Source: Ferrimonas aestuarii (lineage in GTDB: Bacteria; Pseudomonadota; Gammaproteobacteria; Enterobacterales; Shewanellaceae). Taken from it: DNA of 64,000 nt. Below the pieces are notes generated by a model. The model was given only the letters and a program-made list of their open reading frames with translations. It was not told the origin of the DNA and did not search any database. The stretch covers positions 406,602 to 470,601 of the forward strand of contig NZ_SWCJ01000002.1 of NCBI RefSeq assembly GCF_005116665.1. The letters are read 5' to 3'. A program made the translations under genes and the position numbers. Shown here one piece after another: positions 27,310-33,998 of this stretch (positions are counted from its first letter, which is position 1; each line of letters starts with the position of its first letter).

Positions 27310-27410
27310 TTCTAACGCTTTGCTTAGCGGGAGCAGACTGCCCAGCTAAACTTTGCGAGTTACAGGCGGAGCCAGGCTGGCTGGAACTCGCCTGCACCGC
27401 ATTGTTAAGT
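27310..27410 (-). repeat. attC site, family B
   Basis: Starts TTCTAAC, ends GTTAAGT, with inner inverted repeat GACTGCCCAGCT / AGCCAGGCTGG. It is the site of the small-lipoprotein cassette, whose stop codon it contains. Confidence 0.88.
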
Positions 27411-27695
27411 TTCACCTTCTTCACATCGAACTAACTCTTCGCCAAAATGATAAGTATTATTTACCACCACATATGAACCCGACAGAATACCCGTGACTGA
27501 TACCGTAATTGGTGACATAAGAAAGCTACTAATACTAAAATATGAGTTAGTTTCTTTTACCACATCAACAACAGCTAACTCCTTGCGTTTAGAGAAGGTC
27601 TCGCACTTGTCTAAGTAACCATAATCTTCGACAGGGACAGCAACGCACCCCGACAAAAGTGCTATCGAAATTGATGTTGCTAGAAACATCCTCAT
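27405..27695 (-). CDS. Cassette-encoded small lipoprotein
   Basis: 96 residues with ribosome site AGGAG. Signal MRMFLATSISIALLSGC has lipobox LSGC (Cys17). The mature part contains one more hydrophobic stretch (SSFLMSPITVSVTGILSGSYVVV) and two cysteines (DKCETF, RCEEGE). No family recognised. The stop lies in the attC core. Confidence 0.72.
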   Translation of the reverse strand: MRMFLATSISIALLSGCVAVPVEDYGYLDKCETFSKRKELAVVDVVKETNSYFSISSFLMSPITVSVTGILSGSYVVVNNTYHFGEELVRCEEGET

Positions 27696-27726
27696 GGCAA
27701 CTCCTTTGCTCAGAGACTCTATAGAA

Positions 27727-27827
27727 ACTTAACGCTCCACTTAGCGGGAACAGGCTGGCCGGCTAATCTTTGCGAGGTACGAGCGGAGCCGGCCTGTCTG
27801 GAATCCGCCTATAGTGTTTTGTTAGCT
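27727..27827 (-). repeat. attC site, family B
   Basis: Starts ACTTAAC, ends GTTAGCT, with inner arms AGGCTGGCCGGCTA and AGCCGGCCTG. Site of the following small membrane protein cassette. Confidence 0.92.
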
Positions 27828-27835
27828 AACGCTTG

Positions 27836-28096
27836 TTACTCACGGTTTCCATAATTTTTTGATTCTTCTGTATCTAAATACCCATCAAAATTTGGGCTGA
27901 AGATTAGATATATGATGAAAAACACCCAAAAGAAAGATGGAATTACAACTACCACAGTAATAAACCTAGTTAGAATCTCAACATTGGTTCCTTCGGCACC
28001 TCTAAAAAGCGCACTTACAAAAATAATTACAAATATGGAAATTGACACCCTAATAGTTAAAGCTAGGGCTCTTTTTGGAATTGACTTATCCCACAT
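27836..28096 (-). CDS. Cassette-encoded small membrane protein
   Basis: 86 residues from the ATG at 28096 (a GTG lies two codons upstream). Two membrane helices (about 12-32 and 45-66) are separated by a short polar loop, with an acidic C-terminal tail (YLDTEESKNYGNRE). Function unknown; no recognised family. Confidence 0.65.
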   Translation of the reverse strand: MWDKSIPKRALALTIRVSISIFVIIFVSALFRGAEGTNVEILTRFITVVVVIPSFFWVFFIIYLIFSPNFDGYLDTEESKNYGNRE

Positions 28097-28117
28097 ACAC
28101 ACTTGAACCTTAAAGGT

Positions 28118-28216
28118 AGCTAACGCGCCTGTTTAGCGGCGCAATTGGGCTTGCTAAAATCTTGTGAGGGACGAACAACAGCAAGCCTTGTATTGCGTCC
28201 GGCTACAACGTCTTGT
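28118..28216 (-). repeat. attC site, family A, interrupted by an IS110-family element
   Basis: The family A sequence starts AGCTAACGCGCCTGTTTAGC and runs normally to TACAACGTCTTGT at 28216, then breaks. Its missing right end, TCTTGTTATGG, is found at 29101-29111 after the insertion. Site of the first copy of the non-coding cassette. Confidence 0.93.
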
Positions 28217-28256
28217 ATGGATAATAACGACTCAATTCGGGTAAGGTGAGGCCCAG

Positions 28257-28417
28257 ACTTTAGCTGCAACTAAAGTTCTCTAATCGGCAGTTCGATACAG
28301 CGATGGCTCCTCTATTGAGAGACCGATAACAAGTAAGAACGCCGATTAGAACTCCAAGCATTACACTCGAATAGTCTTCTGGGCCTCGAGCCCGCATTTG
28401 CAAGCAAGAGTCAGCTT
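28257..28417 (+). ncRNA. Candidate IS110 bridge RNA with target loop matching attC and donor loop matching the element junction
   Basis: Three hairpins precede the transposase. (1) ACTTTAG/CTAAAGT at 28257-28276. (2) A 10-bp stem (28279-28288 with 28341-28350) encloses an internal loop and a CTCT-ATTG-AGAG tip. Its 5' side holds TACAGCG (28296-28302), equal to the attC left flank TACAACG except one wobble-compatible base; its 3' side holds ATAACAAG (28326-28333), exact complement of attC CTTGTTAT. (3) Stem AAGC/GCTT plus ACTC/GAGT around a GGGC/GCCC tip. Its loop holds ATAGTCT (28371-28377), identical to the right end of the element, and TGCAAG (28399-28404), pairing with CTTGTA at the left end. 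This is the two-loop bridge RNA plan described for IS621. Expression is not shown. Confidence 0.75.
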
Positions 28418-28420
28418 ATT

Positions 28421-29083
28421 ATGAAAAACAAAGCACTTCAAAATATTAATGTTGGCGTCGATACCGGCAAACATCTGCTTGATATCTACATTCGCCCTCT
28501 CGACATCTACTTTACCGTTCCAAACACAGAAAAAGACATCAAAGAAGCCGTTCAAACCATGGAGAAAAACCGGCTGCAAATTCTCCCTAAATCACTTCAA
28601 TCATCGATAAAGCCCATTCTCACCGCTCTGAAAAATCAGATTGATAAGATTGAATCCAAAATCAGCAAGCTCATTAATGAGTGCCCAGAATATCGAGCTA
28701 AAAATGACCTTCTAAAAACGATGCCTGGCATCGGAAATATTGCCGCTGCGTCAATCATTAGCAATGTCCCTGAACTGGGTTACATCACCAATAAACAAGC
28801 CGCCTCTTTGATAGGAGTCGCCCCCATCACCCGAGAAAGTGGTCGCTTTAAAGGGAAACGCACCATTCAAGGCGGCAGAGCACAAGTGCGAACGGTACTC
28901 TATATGGCCATGATGTCAGCCATACAATGCAACCCGGTTTTTAAGGCCACTTATCAACGATTACTTGAAGCAGGAAAACCCAAAAAAGTCGCCATCATTG
29001 CGTGCATACGAAAGATGGTAGTCATCCTGAACTCCATGCTCAGGGACGGCGTAGAATGGGACTCCAACAACAGCAAAATTTAG
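28421..29083 (+). CDS. IS110-family recombinase with internal deletion
   Basis: 220 residues against roughly 320-340 for intact IS110/IS1111 proteins. The N-terminus (NVGVDTGKHLLDIYI, with the first Asp of the DEDD site, and FTVPNTEKDI) runs directly into EKNRLQILPKSL at about residue 49, which normally lies after the RuvC-like domain. The segment carrying the other acidic residues is absent. The C-terminal Tnp2 domain is intact (MPGIGNIAAASIISN, PITRESGRFKGKRTI with the conserved Ser). The frame remains open, so this is a clean in-frame deletion of about 100 codons. It is probably inactive on its own. Confidence 0.88.
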   Translation: MKNKALQNINVGVDTGKHLLDIYIRPLDIYFTVPNTEKDIKEAVQTMEKNRLQILPKSLQSSIKPILTALKNQIDKIESKISKLINECPEYRAKNDLLKTMPGIGNIAAASIISNVPELGYITNKQAASLIGVAPITRESGRFKGKRTIQGGRAQVRTVLYMAMMSAIQCNPVFKATYQRLLEAGKPKKVAIIACIRKMVVILNSMLRDGVEWDSNNSKI

Positions 29084-29100
29084 CTATTGACGCCATAGTC

Positions 29101-29111
29101 TCTTGTTATGG
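29101..29111 (-). repeat. Right end of the interrupted family A attC
   Basis: TCTTGTTATGG continues the attC broken at 28216; the GTTATGG core is 29105-29111. Confidence 0.85.
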
Positions 29112-29334
29112 CTGGTTGACGCCAGCTGAACCTGCCTGGCAGCAAACCTCGGTGTCGATACAAATAATGCGGCTTGCTGACTTAATAAAACCGCCATTAG
29201 TTGACTGCGATTATCCAGCGCTGCGGCAGTTCAAGCGTTGCCACTTGCCAAGGCTACAACAACAGAAACTCAGGTCAGCACTCAGATTCCAAACCACCCT
29301 ACTTTCCAATGCCGTTTGGAACCGTCAACACGGC
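29112..29334. repeat. Non-coding cassette body R, copy 1
   Basis: About 223 bases nearly identical to 30198-30419 and 30994-31216. The minus strand has stops within 16 codons. The plus-strand frame (CYGWLTPAEPAWQQ...) differs among copies by many amino-acid changes and by a frameshift near its end, which argues against coding. Copies 2 and 3 carry intact family A attC sites; this copy's site is split by the IS110-type element. Confidence 0.75.
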
Positions 29335-29435
29335 ACATAACGCTCCACTCAGCGGGAGCAACTTGGTTGGCTATAATCCGCGAGGCACGAGCGCAGCCAA
29401 CCTGGTTGAAATCCGCCTGCAGTGCATTGTTAGAT
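29335..29435 (-). repeat. attC site, family B
   Basis: Starts ACATAAC, ends GTTAGAT, inner arms CTTGGTTGGCTA and AGCCAACCTGG. Site of the 97-residue protein cassette; contains its stop. Confidence 0.92.
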
Positions 29436-29723
29436 GCCCTGTTCCACTATTTTACGCTTTGAATAAACAGAGATACTTCCATTGTTTTCAACTTTAGCGC
29501 TAATCGTTAGCTCAACTATCGCCTCAACATTCGGCTCAAAAGCAGAGTACGTGATGTAAACCGAATAACCATCACTTCTATGGTCAACAACACGAGCTCT
29601 ATCAAATCTCCAATCCACTTTAAGCGGCTGTGCCCCTTCATTTTCCAAGTACTTTTGAATTGCAGTAGTCGCTTCAGGCCACTCACACCATAGGTTGTCT
29701 AGCGAATCATACTTGGATTTCAT
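29430..29723 (-). CDS. Cassette protein of unknown function
   Basis: 97 residues with a strong ribosome site (GAGGAGAG). No signal or membrane segment. It starts MKSKYDSLDNLWCEWPEA and contains a strand-rich C-terminal half (VYITYSAFEPNVEAIVELT). It looks like a small globular cytoplasmic protein. No family recognised. Confidence 0.7.
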   Translation of the reverse strand: MKSKYDSLDNLWCEWPEATTAIQKYLENEGAQPLKVDWRFDRARVVDHRSDGYSVYITYSAFEPNVEAIVELTISAKVENNGSISVYSKRKIVEQGI

Positions 29724-29740
29724 GCTATCTCTCCTCGGGC

Positions 29741-29841
29741 ATCTAACGCTCCACTTAGCGGGAACAGGCTGGCCGGTTAATCTTTGCGAGGTACGAGCGG
29801 AGCCGGCCTGGCTGGAATCCGTCTATAGTGCATTGTTATAT
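29741..29841 (-). repeat. attC site, family B
   Basis: Starts ATCTAAC, ends GTTATAT, with inner arms matching those of 27727-27827. Site of the 31-residue peptide cassette. Confidence 0.92.
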
Positions 29842-29934
29842 GCCGAAACAGTAGATAGTCAATCAGCAATCTAGCTGCTGCCAACCACCTCCCAATAACT
29901 AGGCTATTTCTAGTTCAACACACAACAAAAAGTA

Positions 29935-30030
29935 TTAAACAAAGATATAAGCTACAACGCCGACAACAGTACCCGCTACAAACAAATAGAAGCCAGTTAA
30001 TGACTCATTATTTAATCCATTGTCAGACAT
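29935..30030 (-). CDS. Cassette-encoded 31-residue single-helix membrane peptide
   Basis: Starts MSDNGLNNESLTG at 30030 with AAGGA six bases upstream and ends VVAYIFV. The 18 C-terminal residues form one hydrophobic helix (FYLFVAGTVVGVVAYIFV). It is the only plausible gene in this cassette of about 350 bases. The short polar N-terminus plus single helix resembles small regulatory or toxin-like membrane peptides, but I see no specific match. Confidence 0.6.
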   Translation of the reverse strand: MSDNGLNNESLTGFYLFVAGTVVGVVAYIFV

Positions 30031-30093
30031 AATCATTCCTTTGATTCAATAAAATGTTCGGGAACATAAGGATTTCACCTAATTTCCCTAGGC

Positions 30094-30197
30094 ATATAAC
30101 GCCCCTGTTTAGCGGCGCAATTGGGCTTGCTAAAATTTTGTGAGGCACGAACAACAGCAAGCCCTGTATTGCGTCCGGCTATAACGTCTTGTTATGG
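30094..30197 (-). repeat. attC site, family A
   Basis: Starts ATATAAC, ends GTTATGG, inner arms GGGCTTGCTA and AGCAAGCCC. Site of non-coding cassette copy 2. Confidence 0.93.
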
Positions 30198-30419
30198 CTG
30201 GTTGACGCCAGCTGAACCAGCCTGGCAGCAAACCTCGGTGTCGATACAAATAATGCGGCTTGCTGAATTAATAAAACCGCCATTGGTTGACCGCGATTAT
30301 CCAGCGCTCCGGCAGTTCAAGCGTTGCCACTTACCAAAGCTTCAATCACAGAACCTCTGGTCGCTATTCAGATTCCAAACCACCCTATTTCCAATGCCGT
30401 TTGGAACCGTCAACACGGC
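30198..30419. repeat. Non-coding cassette body R, copy 2
   Basis: About 222 bases closely matching copies 1 and 3 from GCTGGTTGACGCC to GTCAACACGGC. No frame is conserved across the three copies. Confidence 0.78.
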
Positions 30420-30520
30420 ACATAACGCTCCGTTCAGCGGGAAAAACTGATTGGCTAAAGTCCACGAGGAACGAGTGATAGCCAACCAGTTTTAAATCCG
30501 TCTGCAACGGCTTGTTATTG
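30420..30520 (-). repeat. attC site, family B
   Basis: Starts ACATAAC, ends GTTATTG, inner arms AACTGATTGGCTA and AGCCAACCAGTT. Site of the zinc-ribbon membrane protein cassette. Confidence 0.9.
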
Positions 30521-30538
30521 ATCGCCTCAACCTATTTA

Positions 30539-30817
30539 TTAAGCACTTTTAGTGAGGGGTGACTGGCAATGTTTGCAAATTTTCGCCTCAGACTTTACCA
30601 ATTCCGCACAACTTGGACATTTAATCACTGACCCAGAAGACAAAGCCTCCTTTTCGACGACCGCAGTATTGGGCCCGATAACTATAGCGATAATAAGACC
30701 AATCAACGGCGACAATATCAATGAAATAATAAAGAAGAGGAAACCAGGCCTTCCTTTACCACTCGCATACCAGCCAACGAAACCCGCAAGAGCTAGCCAA
30801 ATAACAATCATGAACAT
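30539..30817 (-). CDS. Cassette-encoded membrane protein with C-terminal zinc ribbon
   Basis: 92 residues with GGAG six bases before ATG. Two membrane helices (about 2-19 and 25-48) are followed by a short linker and a zinc ribbon CPSCAEL...CKHCQ (CxxC-CxxC, residues about 68-86). The ribbon would be cytoplasmic or periplasmic depending on topology. Proteins of this plan are common but of unknown role. Confidence 0.75.
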   Translation of the reverse strand: MFMIVIWLALAGFVGWYASGKGRPGFLFFIISLILSPLIGLIIAIVIGPNTAVVEKEALSSGSVIKCPSCAELVKSEAKICKHCQSPLTKSA

Positions 30818-30890
30818 ACCATTCTCCTTTTGATTATAACTACCTTGTAAAACTCACTAAACCTAAGCTAACGCGATCAATATGAAAGAG

Positions 30891-30993
30891 CAATAACGCG
30901 CCTGTTTAGCGGCGCAATTGGGCTTGCTAAAATCTTGTGAGGCACGAACAACAGCAAGCCTGTATTGCGTCCGGCTACAACGTCTTGTTATGG
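30891..30993 (-). repeat. attC site, family A
   Basis: Starts CAATAAC, ends GTTATGG, inner arms GGGCTTGCTA and AGCAAGCC. A second TAACGCG lies 30 bases to the left, possibly a scar of an older junction. Site of non-coding cassette copy 3. Confidence 0.93.
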
Positions 30994-31216
30994 CTGGTTG
31001 ACGCCACCTGAACCTGCTTGGCAGCAAACCTCGGTGACGATACAAATAATGCGGCTTACTGACTCAATCAAACCACCGAGAGTTGACCGCTATTATCCAG
31101 CGCTGCGGCAGTTCAAGCGTTGCCACTTGCCAAAGCTTCAATCACTGAAACTCAGGTCAGCATTCAGATTCCAAACAGCCCTACTTCCTATTGTCTTGTG
31201 GAACCGTCAACACGGC
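30994..31216. repeat. Non-coding cassette body R, copy 3
   Basis: About 223 bases matching copies 1 and 2; the most diverged copy. It lies between a family A attC (own) and a family C attC (previous cassette). Confidence 0.78.
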
Positions 31217-31344
31217 ACATAACGCCGCATTAAGGTGTGAGCAACGCTACCACGAAACTCAACCAAGCCACCGTAAACACTGAGCCCAACGATGGAATGA
31301 AAAATGCCATGCGTTGGGAATCACTCTTAAATGCTTTGTTAGGT
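31217..31344 (-). repeat. attC site, family C
   Basis: Starts ACATAAC, ends GTTAGGT, 128 bases, with AAGGTGTGAGCAACGC and the near-palindromic partner GCGTTGGGAATCACTCTTAA. Site of the abortive-infection-like cassette; contains its stop. Confidence 0.9.
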
Positions 31345-32193
31345 GTTGTTGCGAATATTTATGTTATTACCAAAAGCATCCTTTCCGTAACAATTAACCA
31401 AAGCTTTCGCCACGAATGGCTCTTCACTTTTTGTAACAGATAGAGGCATATGCTCTAGAAATGCGTACCGTTTAATTAGTAGGTAATACTTATAAAATGG
31501 GTCGTCTTCATCCGCACAATAACAATTTACTGCAAGCAGTATAATTAGCTTTGAGTCTAATGTTGTTCGTACAATGTTAGAGTACATTTTTTCGGTTTCA
31601 GAGCATTTGGTTGATTGTAAATTTTCAATCGTAAAGTCTCCATCCAACGTCGACTCGGGACATTTATTAGCGATAAGTTTTAGCAGTTGGTACAAAGTTC
31701 TAAAATAACGATTGATGTTACCACCTTTCGGATAAATATATTCTTTAGATAATCTCAACACATTCTCAGGTAGGTATGTTGTTGGATAGTTTTTCTTCAT
31801 GACATTGTCATAAACAAAATCAGTAAGTTTTGGGTCTTGTGCTGCATTTAATTGATTGAGCAATGAAAAGAAAGTGTCGTCAAAGCGTTGCATTTTTGCT
31901 TGATGGACTTGTAACTGCTGTGTTTGTACTGAATTAGCTAGTTCTTTTCTACTAAGTGCTAATTCCTCACTGTTGTTTTCGAGTGCTTTTTGGTTTTGAT
32001 ATAGAGTGTACACAAGTAATATAAGACTTAAAAAAGCGAAAAAGGGATTAAGAATCCCACCGAAAAAATCTCCAGTGGCTCCCCAATCAGATACCTCATC
32101 CCAATATCCAATACCAAAATGATCTACAAACAAGTAGATACTTACCCCTGCAACTATAAAGGCGAGAAGGACTAAAAACATTACTTTCTTCAA
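31339..32193 (-). CDS. Putative phage abortive infection protein (AbiC-like) in a cassette
   Basis: 284 residues if begun at TTG 32193 (AGAGAG six bases upstream); ATG 32181 is an alternative start, and the open frame further upstream lies in attC. Two N-terminal membrane helices (about 4-24 and 45-65) are followed by a coiled coil (residues about 68-105) and then QRFDDTFFSLLNQLNAAQ. The F..TFF.LL motif after two helices and a coiled coil is the hallmark I associate with the putative phage abortive infection family. The rest is helical. It is probably an antiphage effector at the inner membrane; assignment rests on the motif only. Confidence 0.6.
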   Translation of the reverse strand: MKKVMFLVLLAFIVAGVSIYLFVDHFGIGYWDEVSDWGATGDFFGGILNPFFAFLSLILLVYTLYQNQKALENNSEELALSRKELANSVQTQQLQVHQAKMQRFDDTFFSLLNQLNAAQDPKLTDFVYDNVMKKNYPTTYLPENVLRLSKEYIYPKGGNINRYFRTLYQLLKLIANKCPESTLDGDFTIENLQSTKCSETEKMYSNIVRTTLDSKLIILLAVNCYCADEDDPFYKYYLLIKRYAFLEHMPLSVTKSEEPFVAKALVNCYGKDAFGNNINIRNNT

Positions 32194-32234
32194 CTGATAC
32201 TCTCTTTTGATTAATTCAACAAGTACTGATAAAC

Positions 32235-32338
32235 ATCTAACGCGCCGGTTTAGCGGCGCAATTGGGCTTGCTAAAATTTTGTGAGGGACGAGCAACAGCA
32301 AGCCATGTATTGCGTCCGGCTACAACGTATTGTTATAT
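32235..32338 (-). repeat. attC site, family A
   Basis: Starts ATCTAAC, ends GTTATAT, inner arms GGGCTTGCTA / AGCAAGCC. Site of the first zinc-ribbon duplicate cassette. Confidence 0.93.
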
Positions 32339-32601
32339 TACGATTCCGAAGTATGACAACATACGCACTTTGTGGGGACTAAAATATTCCCCATAAAATC
32401 CATTCCAACACCGTAAGGTTTATGGCAATGTGGGCAAGCTATATTACTTACGCTGGAATAAATATAGATACTCGCACCAATGTAGCATACAAATAATAAA
32501 AAAATACCTACAGGAAAGAAATATATGCTCGCTAAGAAAGAAATAAATAGTAATAAGATACCTTTTCCTATAATCTTTCTTGCCTCGTTGCGTAAATGCA
32601 T
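32338..32601 (-). CDS. Small membrane zinc-ribbon protein, cassette duplicate 1
   Basis: 87 residues from the ATG at 32601; the frame upstream of it runs through attC and is not the gene. One or two helices (about 14-48) are followed by CPHCHKPYGVG...CVCCHTSES, a C-terminal zinc ribbon (two CxxC pairs). It differs from the copy at 33188-33451 at only three residues. Function unknown. Confidence 0.75.
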   Translation of the reverse strand: MHLRNEARKIIGKGILLLFISFLASIYFFPVGIFLLFVCYIGASIYIYSSVSNIACPHCHKPYGVGMDFMGNILVPTKCVCCHTSES

Positions 32602-32621
32602 AGTGCGATAAACCTTTAGTA

Positions 32622-32725
32622 ATATAACGCGCCTGTTTAGCGGCGCAATTGGGCTTGCTAATATCTTGTGAGGCACGAACAACAGCAAGCCCTGTATTGC
32701 GTCCGGCTACAACGTCTTGCTATAT
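32622..32725 (-). repeat. attC site, family A, with altered right core
   Basis: Starts ATATAAC; the right end is GCTATAT instead of GTTATAT, changing the invariant GTT triplet. Otherwise a standard family A site. Belongs to the membrane protein cassette at 32731. Confidence 0.9.
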
Positions 32726-32730
32726 GCCAA

Positions 32731-33069
32731 TTAACTTGACGCAATTGACCTGAAAAAGATCATAAACCCGACGCCCGCAACCAACGAGCTTGCCATCGTG
32801 ACACCTATGGGTATCAAGATCGCTTGCCACCATTTCAAGGTCAAAAACCGATTAACTATTAATACGAACAGACCAATGCTTATTAAAGGAACGACGTTGT
32901 CAGCAAGCTCCAAAACTGCTGCCACAGTCGCGCCAATAAGCTGAGTAATCAACAAAGTCAGCGACAGAATGAATGAACGCTTTACTCGCTCATTCTCTAC
33001 ATGCAGCCATTTAAGCACTATGTAGAAAAACAGCGCATAGAGAGGAATTAACAACGGGAGATACAACAT
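32731..33069 (-). CDS. Cassette-encoded four-helix membrane protein
   Basis: 112 residues with ribosome site AAAGGAAG. Four predicted membrane helices (about 3-20, 30-52, 60-77 and 82-108) are separated by short basic loops (KWLHVENERVKR). No family recognised. Confidence 0.68.
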   Translation of the reverse strand: MLYLPLLIPLYALFFYIVLKWLHVENERVKRSFILSLTLLITQLIGATVAAVLELADNVVPLISIGLFVLIVNRFLTLKWWQAILIPIGVTMASSLVAGVGFMIFFRSIASS

Positions 33070-33084
33070 AATTCTTCCTTTGGC

Positions 33085-33188
33085 ATATAACGCGCCTGTT
33101 TAGCGGCGCAATTGGGCTTGCTAAAATCTTGTGAGGCACGAACAACAGCAAGCCCTGTATTGCGTCCGGCTACAACGTATTGTTATAT
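33085..33188 (-). repeat. attC site, family A
   Basis: Starts ATATAAC, ends GTTATAT; consensus member of the family. Site of the second zinc-ribbon duplicate cassette. Confidence 0.93.
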
Positions 33189-33451
33189 TACGATTCCGAA
33201 GTATGACAACATACGCACTTTGTGGGAACTAAAATATTCCCCGTAAAATCCATTCCAACACCGTAAGGTTTATGGCAATGTGGGCAAGCTATATTACTTA
33301 CGCTGGAATAAATATAGATACTCGCACCAATGTAGCATACAAATAACAAAAATATACCTACAGGAAATAAATATGTGCTCGCTAAGAAAGAAATAAAAAG
33401 TAATAAGATACCTTTTCCTATAATCTTTCTTGCCTCGTTGCGTAAATGCAT
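33188..33451 (-). CDS. Small membrane zinc-ribbon protein, cassette duplicate 2
   Basis: 87 residues, nearly identical to the product at 32338-32601 (differences in the ASTYLFP segment and DFTGN). It has the same MHLRNEARKIIGKG start, helices and CxxC-CxxC zinc ribbon. Upstream sequence and attC are also near-identical, so the whole cassette was copied. One other cassette lies between the copies. Confidence 0.75.
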   Translation of the reverse strand: MHLRNEARKIIGKGILLLFISFLASTYLFPVGIFLLFVCYIGASIYIYSSVSNIACPHCHKPYGVGMDFTGNILVPTKCVCCHTSES

Positions 33452-33471
33452 AGTGCGATAAACCTTTAGTA

Positions 33472-33574
33472 ATATAACGCGCCTGTTTAGCGGCGCAATG
33501 GGCTTGCTAAAATCTTGTGAGGCACGAACAACAGCAAGCCCTGTATTGCGTCCGGCTACAACGTCTTGTTATAG
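33472..33574 (-). repeat. attC site, family A
   Basis: Starts ATATAAC, ends GTTATAG; one base shorter than its relatives in the GCGCAATGGGC segment. Site of the 69-residue protein cassette. Confidence 0.93.
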
Positions 33575-33588
33575 CTCTTGTGCTCTAG

Positions 33589-33798
33589 CTAAAGCATCCC
33601 GAATTTGCGCATACTAGCTTCGATTAATGGCCTTACTTCATTCGGGCATTCATATTTACGTTCATTTTCTGAAATTCGGTTATTTGCCTTCCGTAGAGGC
33701 AACCCATTTAACTCTTTTACATGGGCTATCCAGCAAGTTTTTACCGTTATATTGTGTGAAGCTTTCACATCTTCTTGGATATTCTTATAAGTTACCAT
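33589..33798 (-). CDS. Conserved small cassette protein with KTCWIAHVKE motif
   Basis: 69 residues starting MVTYKNIQEDVKASHN. The core KTCWIAHVKELNGLP and the end CPNEVRPLIEASMRKFGML recur in a widespread family of about 65-75-residue proteins on plasmids, islands and integrons, as far as I recall; its function is not known to me. It is soluble and basic. Confidence 0.72.
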   Translation of the reverse strand: MVTYKNIQEDVKASHNITVKTCWIAHVKELNGLPLRKANNRISENERKYECPNEVRPLIEASMRKFGML

Positions 33799-33843
33799 TT
33801 AGTGCTTCCGAACATTGATTTTCAAGTGACAAACTATAGAGAG

Positions 33844-33944
33844 CTATAACGCTCCACTTAGCGGGAACAGGCTGGCCGGCTAATCTTTGCGAGGTACGAG
33901 CGGAGCCGGCCTGTCTGGGATCCGCCTATAGTGCATTGTTATGT
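33844..33944 (-). repeat. attC site, family B
   Basis: Starts CTATAAC, ends GTTATGT, with arms AGGCTGGCCGGCTA and AGCCGGCCTG. Site of the triple-repeat protein cassette. Confidence 0.92.
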
Positions 33945-33998
33945 TTACTTTTCTCTCATGCCACAAGCTAAACCAAGAACCACACCAATAGCGCCTTC

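Larger units (their letters stand above)
28211..29106 (+). mobile_element. IS110-family insertion in an attC site (deletion derivative)
   Basis: Comparison with intact family A sites gives both ends: TCTTGT is present at 28211-28216 and 29101-29106 and once in an empty site, so crossover fell in these six bases, probably at the CT. The element is about 890 bp, made of a 205-nt left end, a recombinase gene with an internal deletion and a right end of about 17 nt. There are no long terminal inverted repeats, as expected for IS110. IS110 relatives that target attC sites are known. The transposase reads opposite to the cassettes. Confidence 0.88.

Noticed and set aside
29002..31222. Plus-strand frames across the three R cassettes as a protein family
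   Set aside because: They run into attC sites, differ by many amino-acid changes and a frameshift between copies, and lack ribosome sites.
31339..32301. Long upstream starts for cassette genes that begin inside attC sites (here and at 32688)
   Set aside because: The extra N-terminal residues are translations of attC and are the same in unrelated cassettes; starts inside the cassette body fit better.
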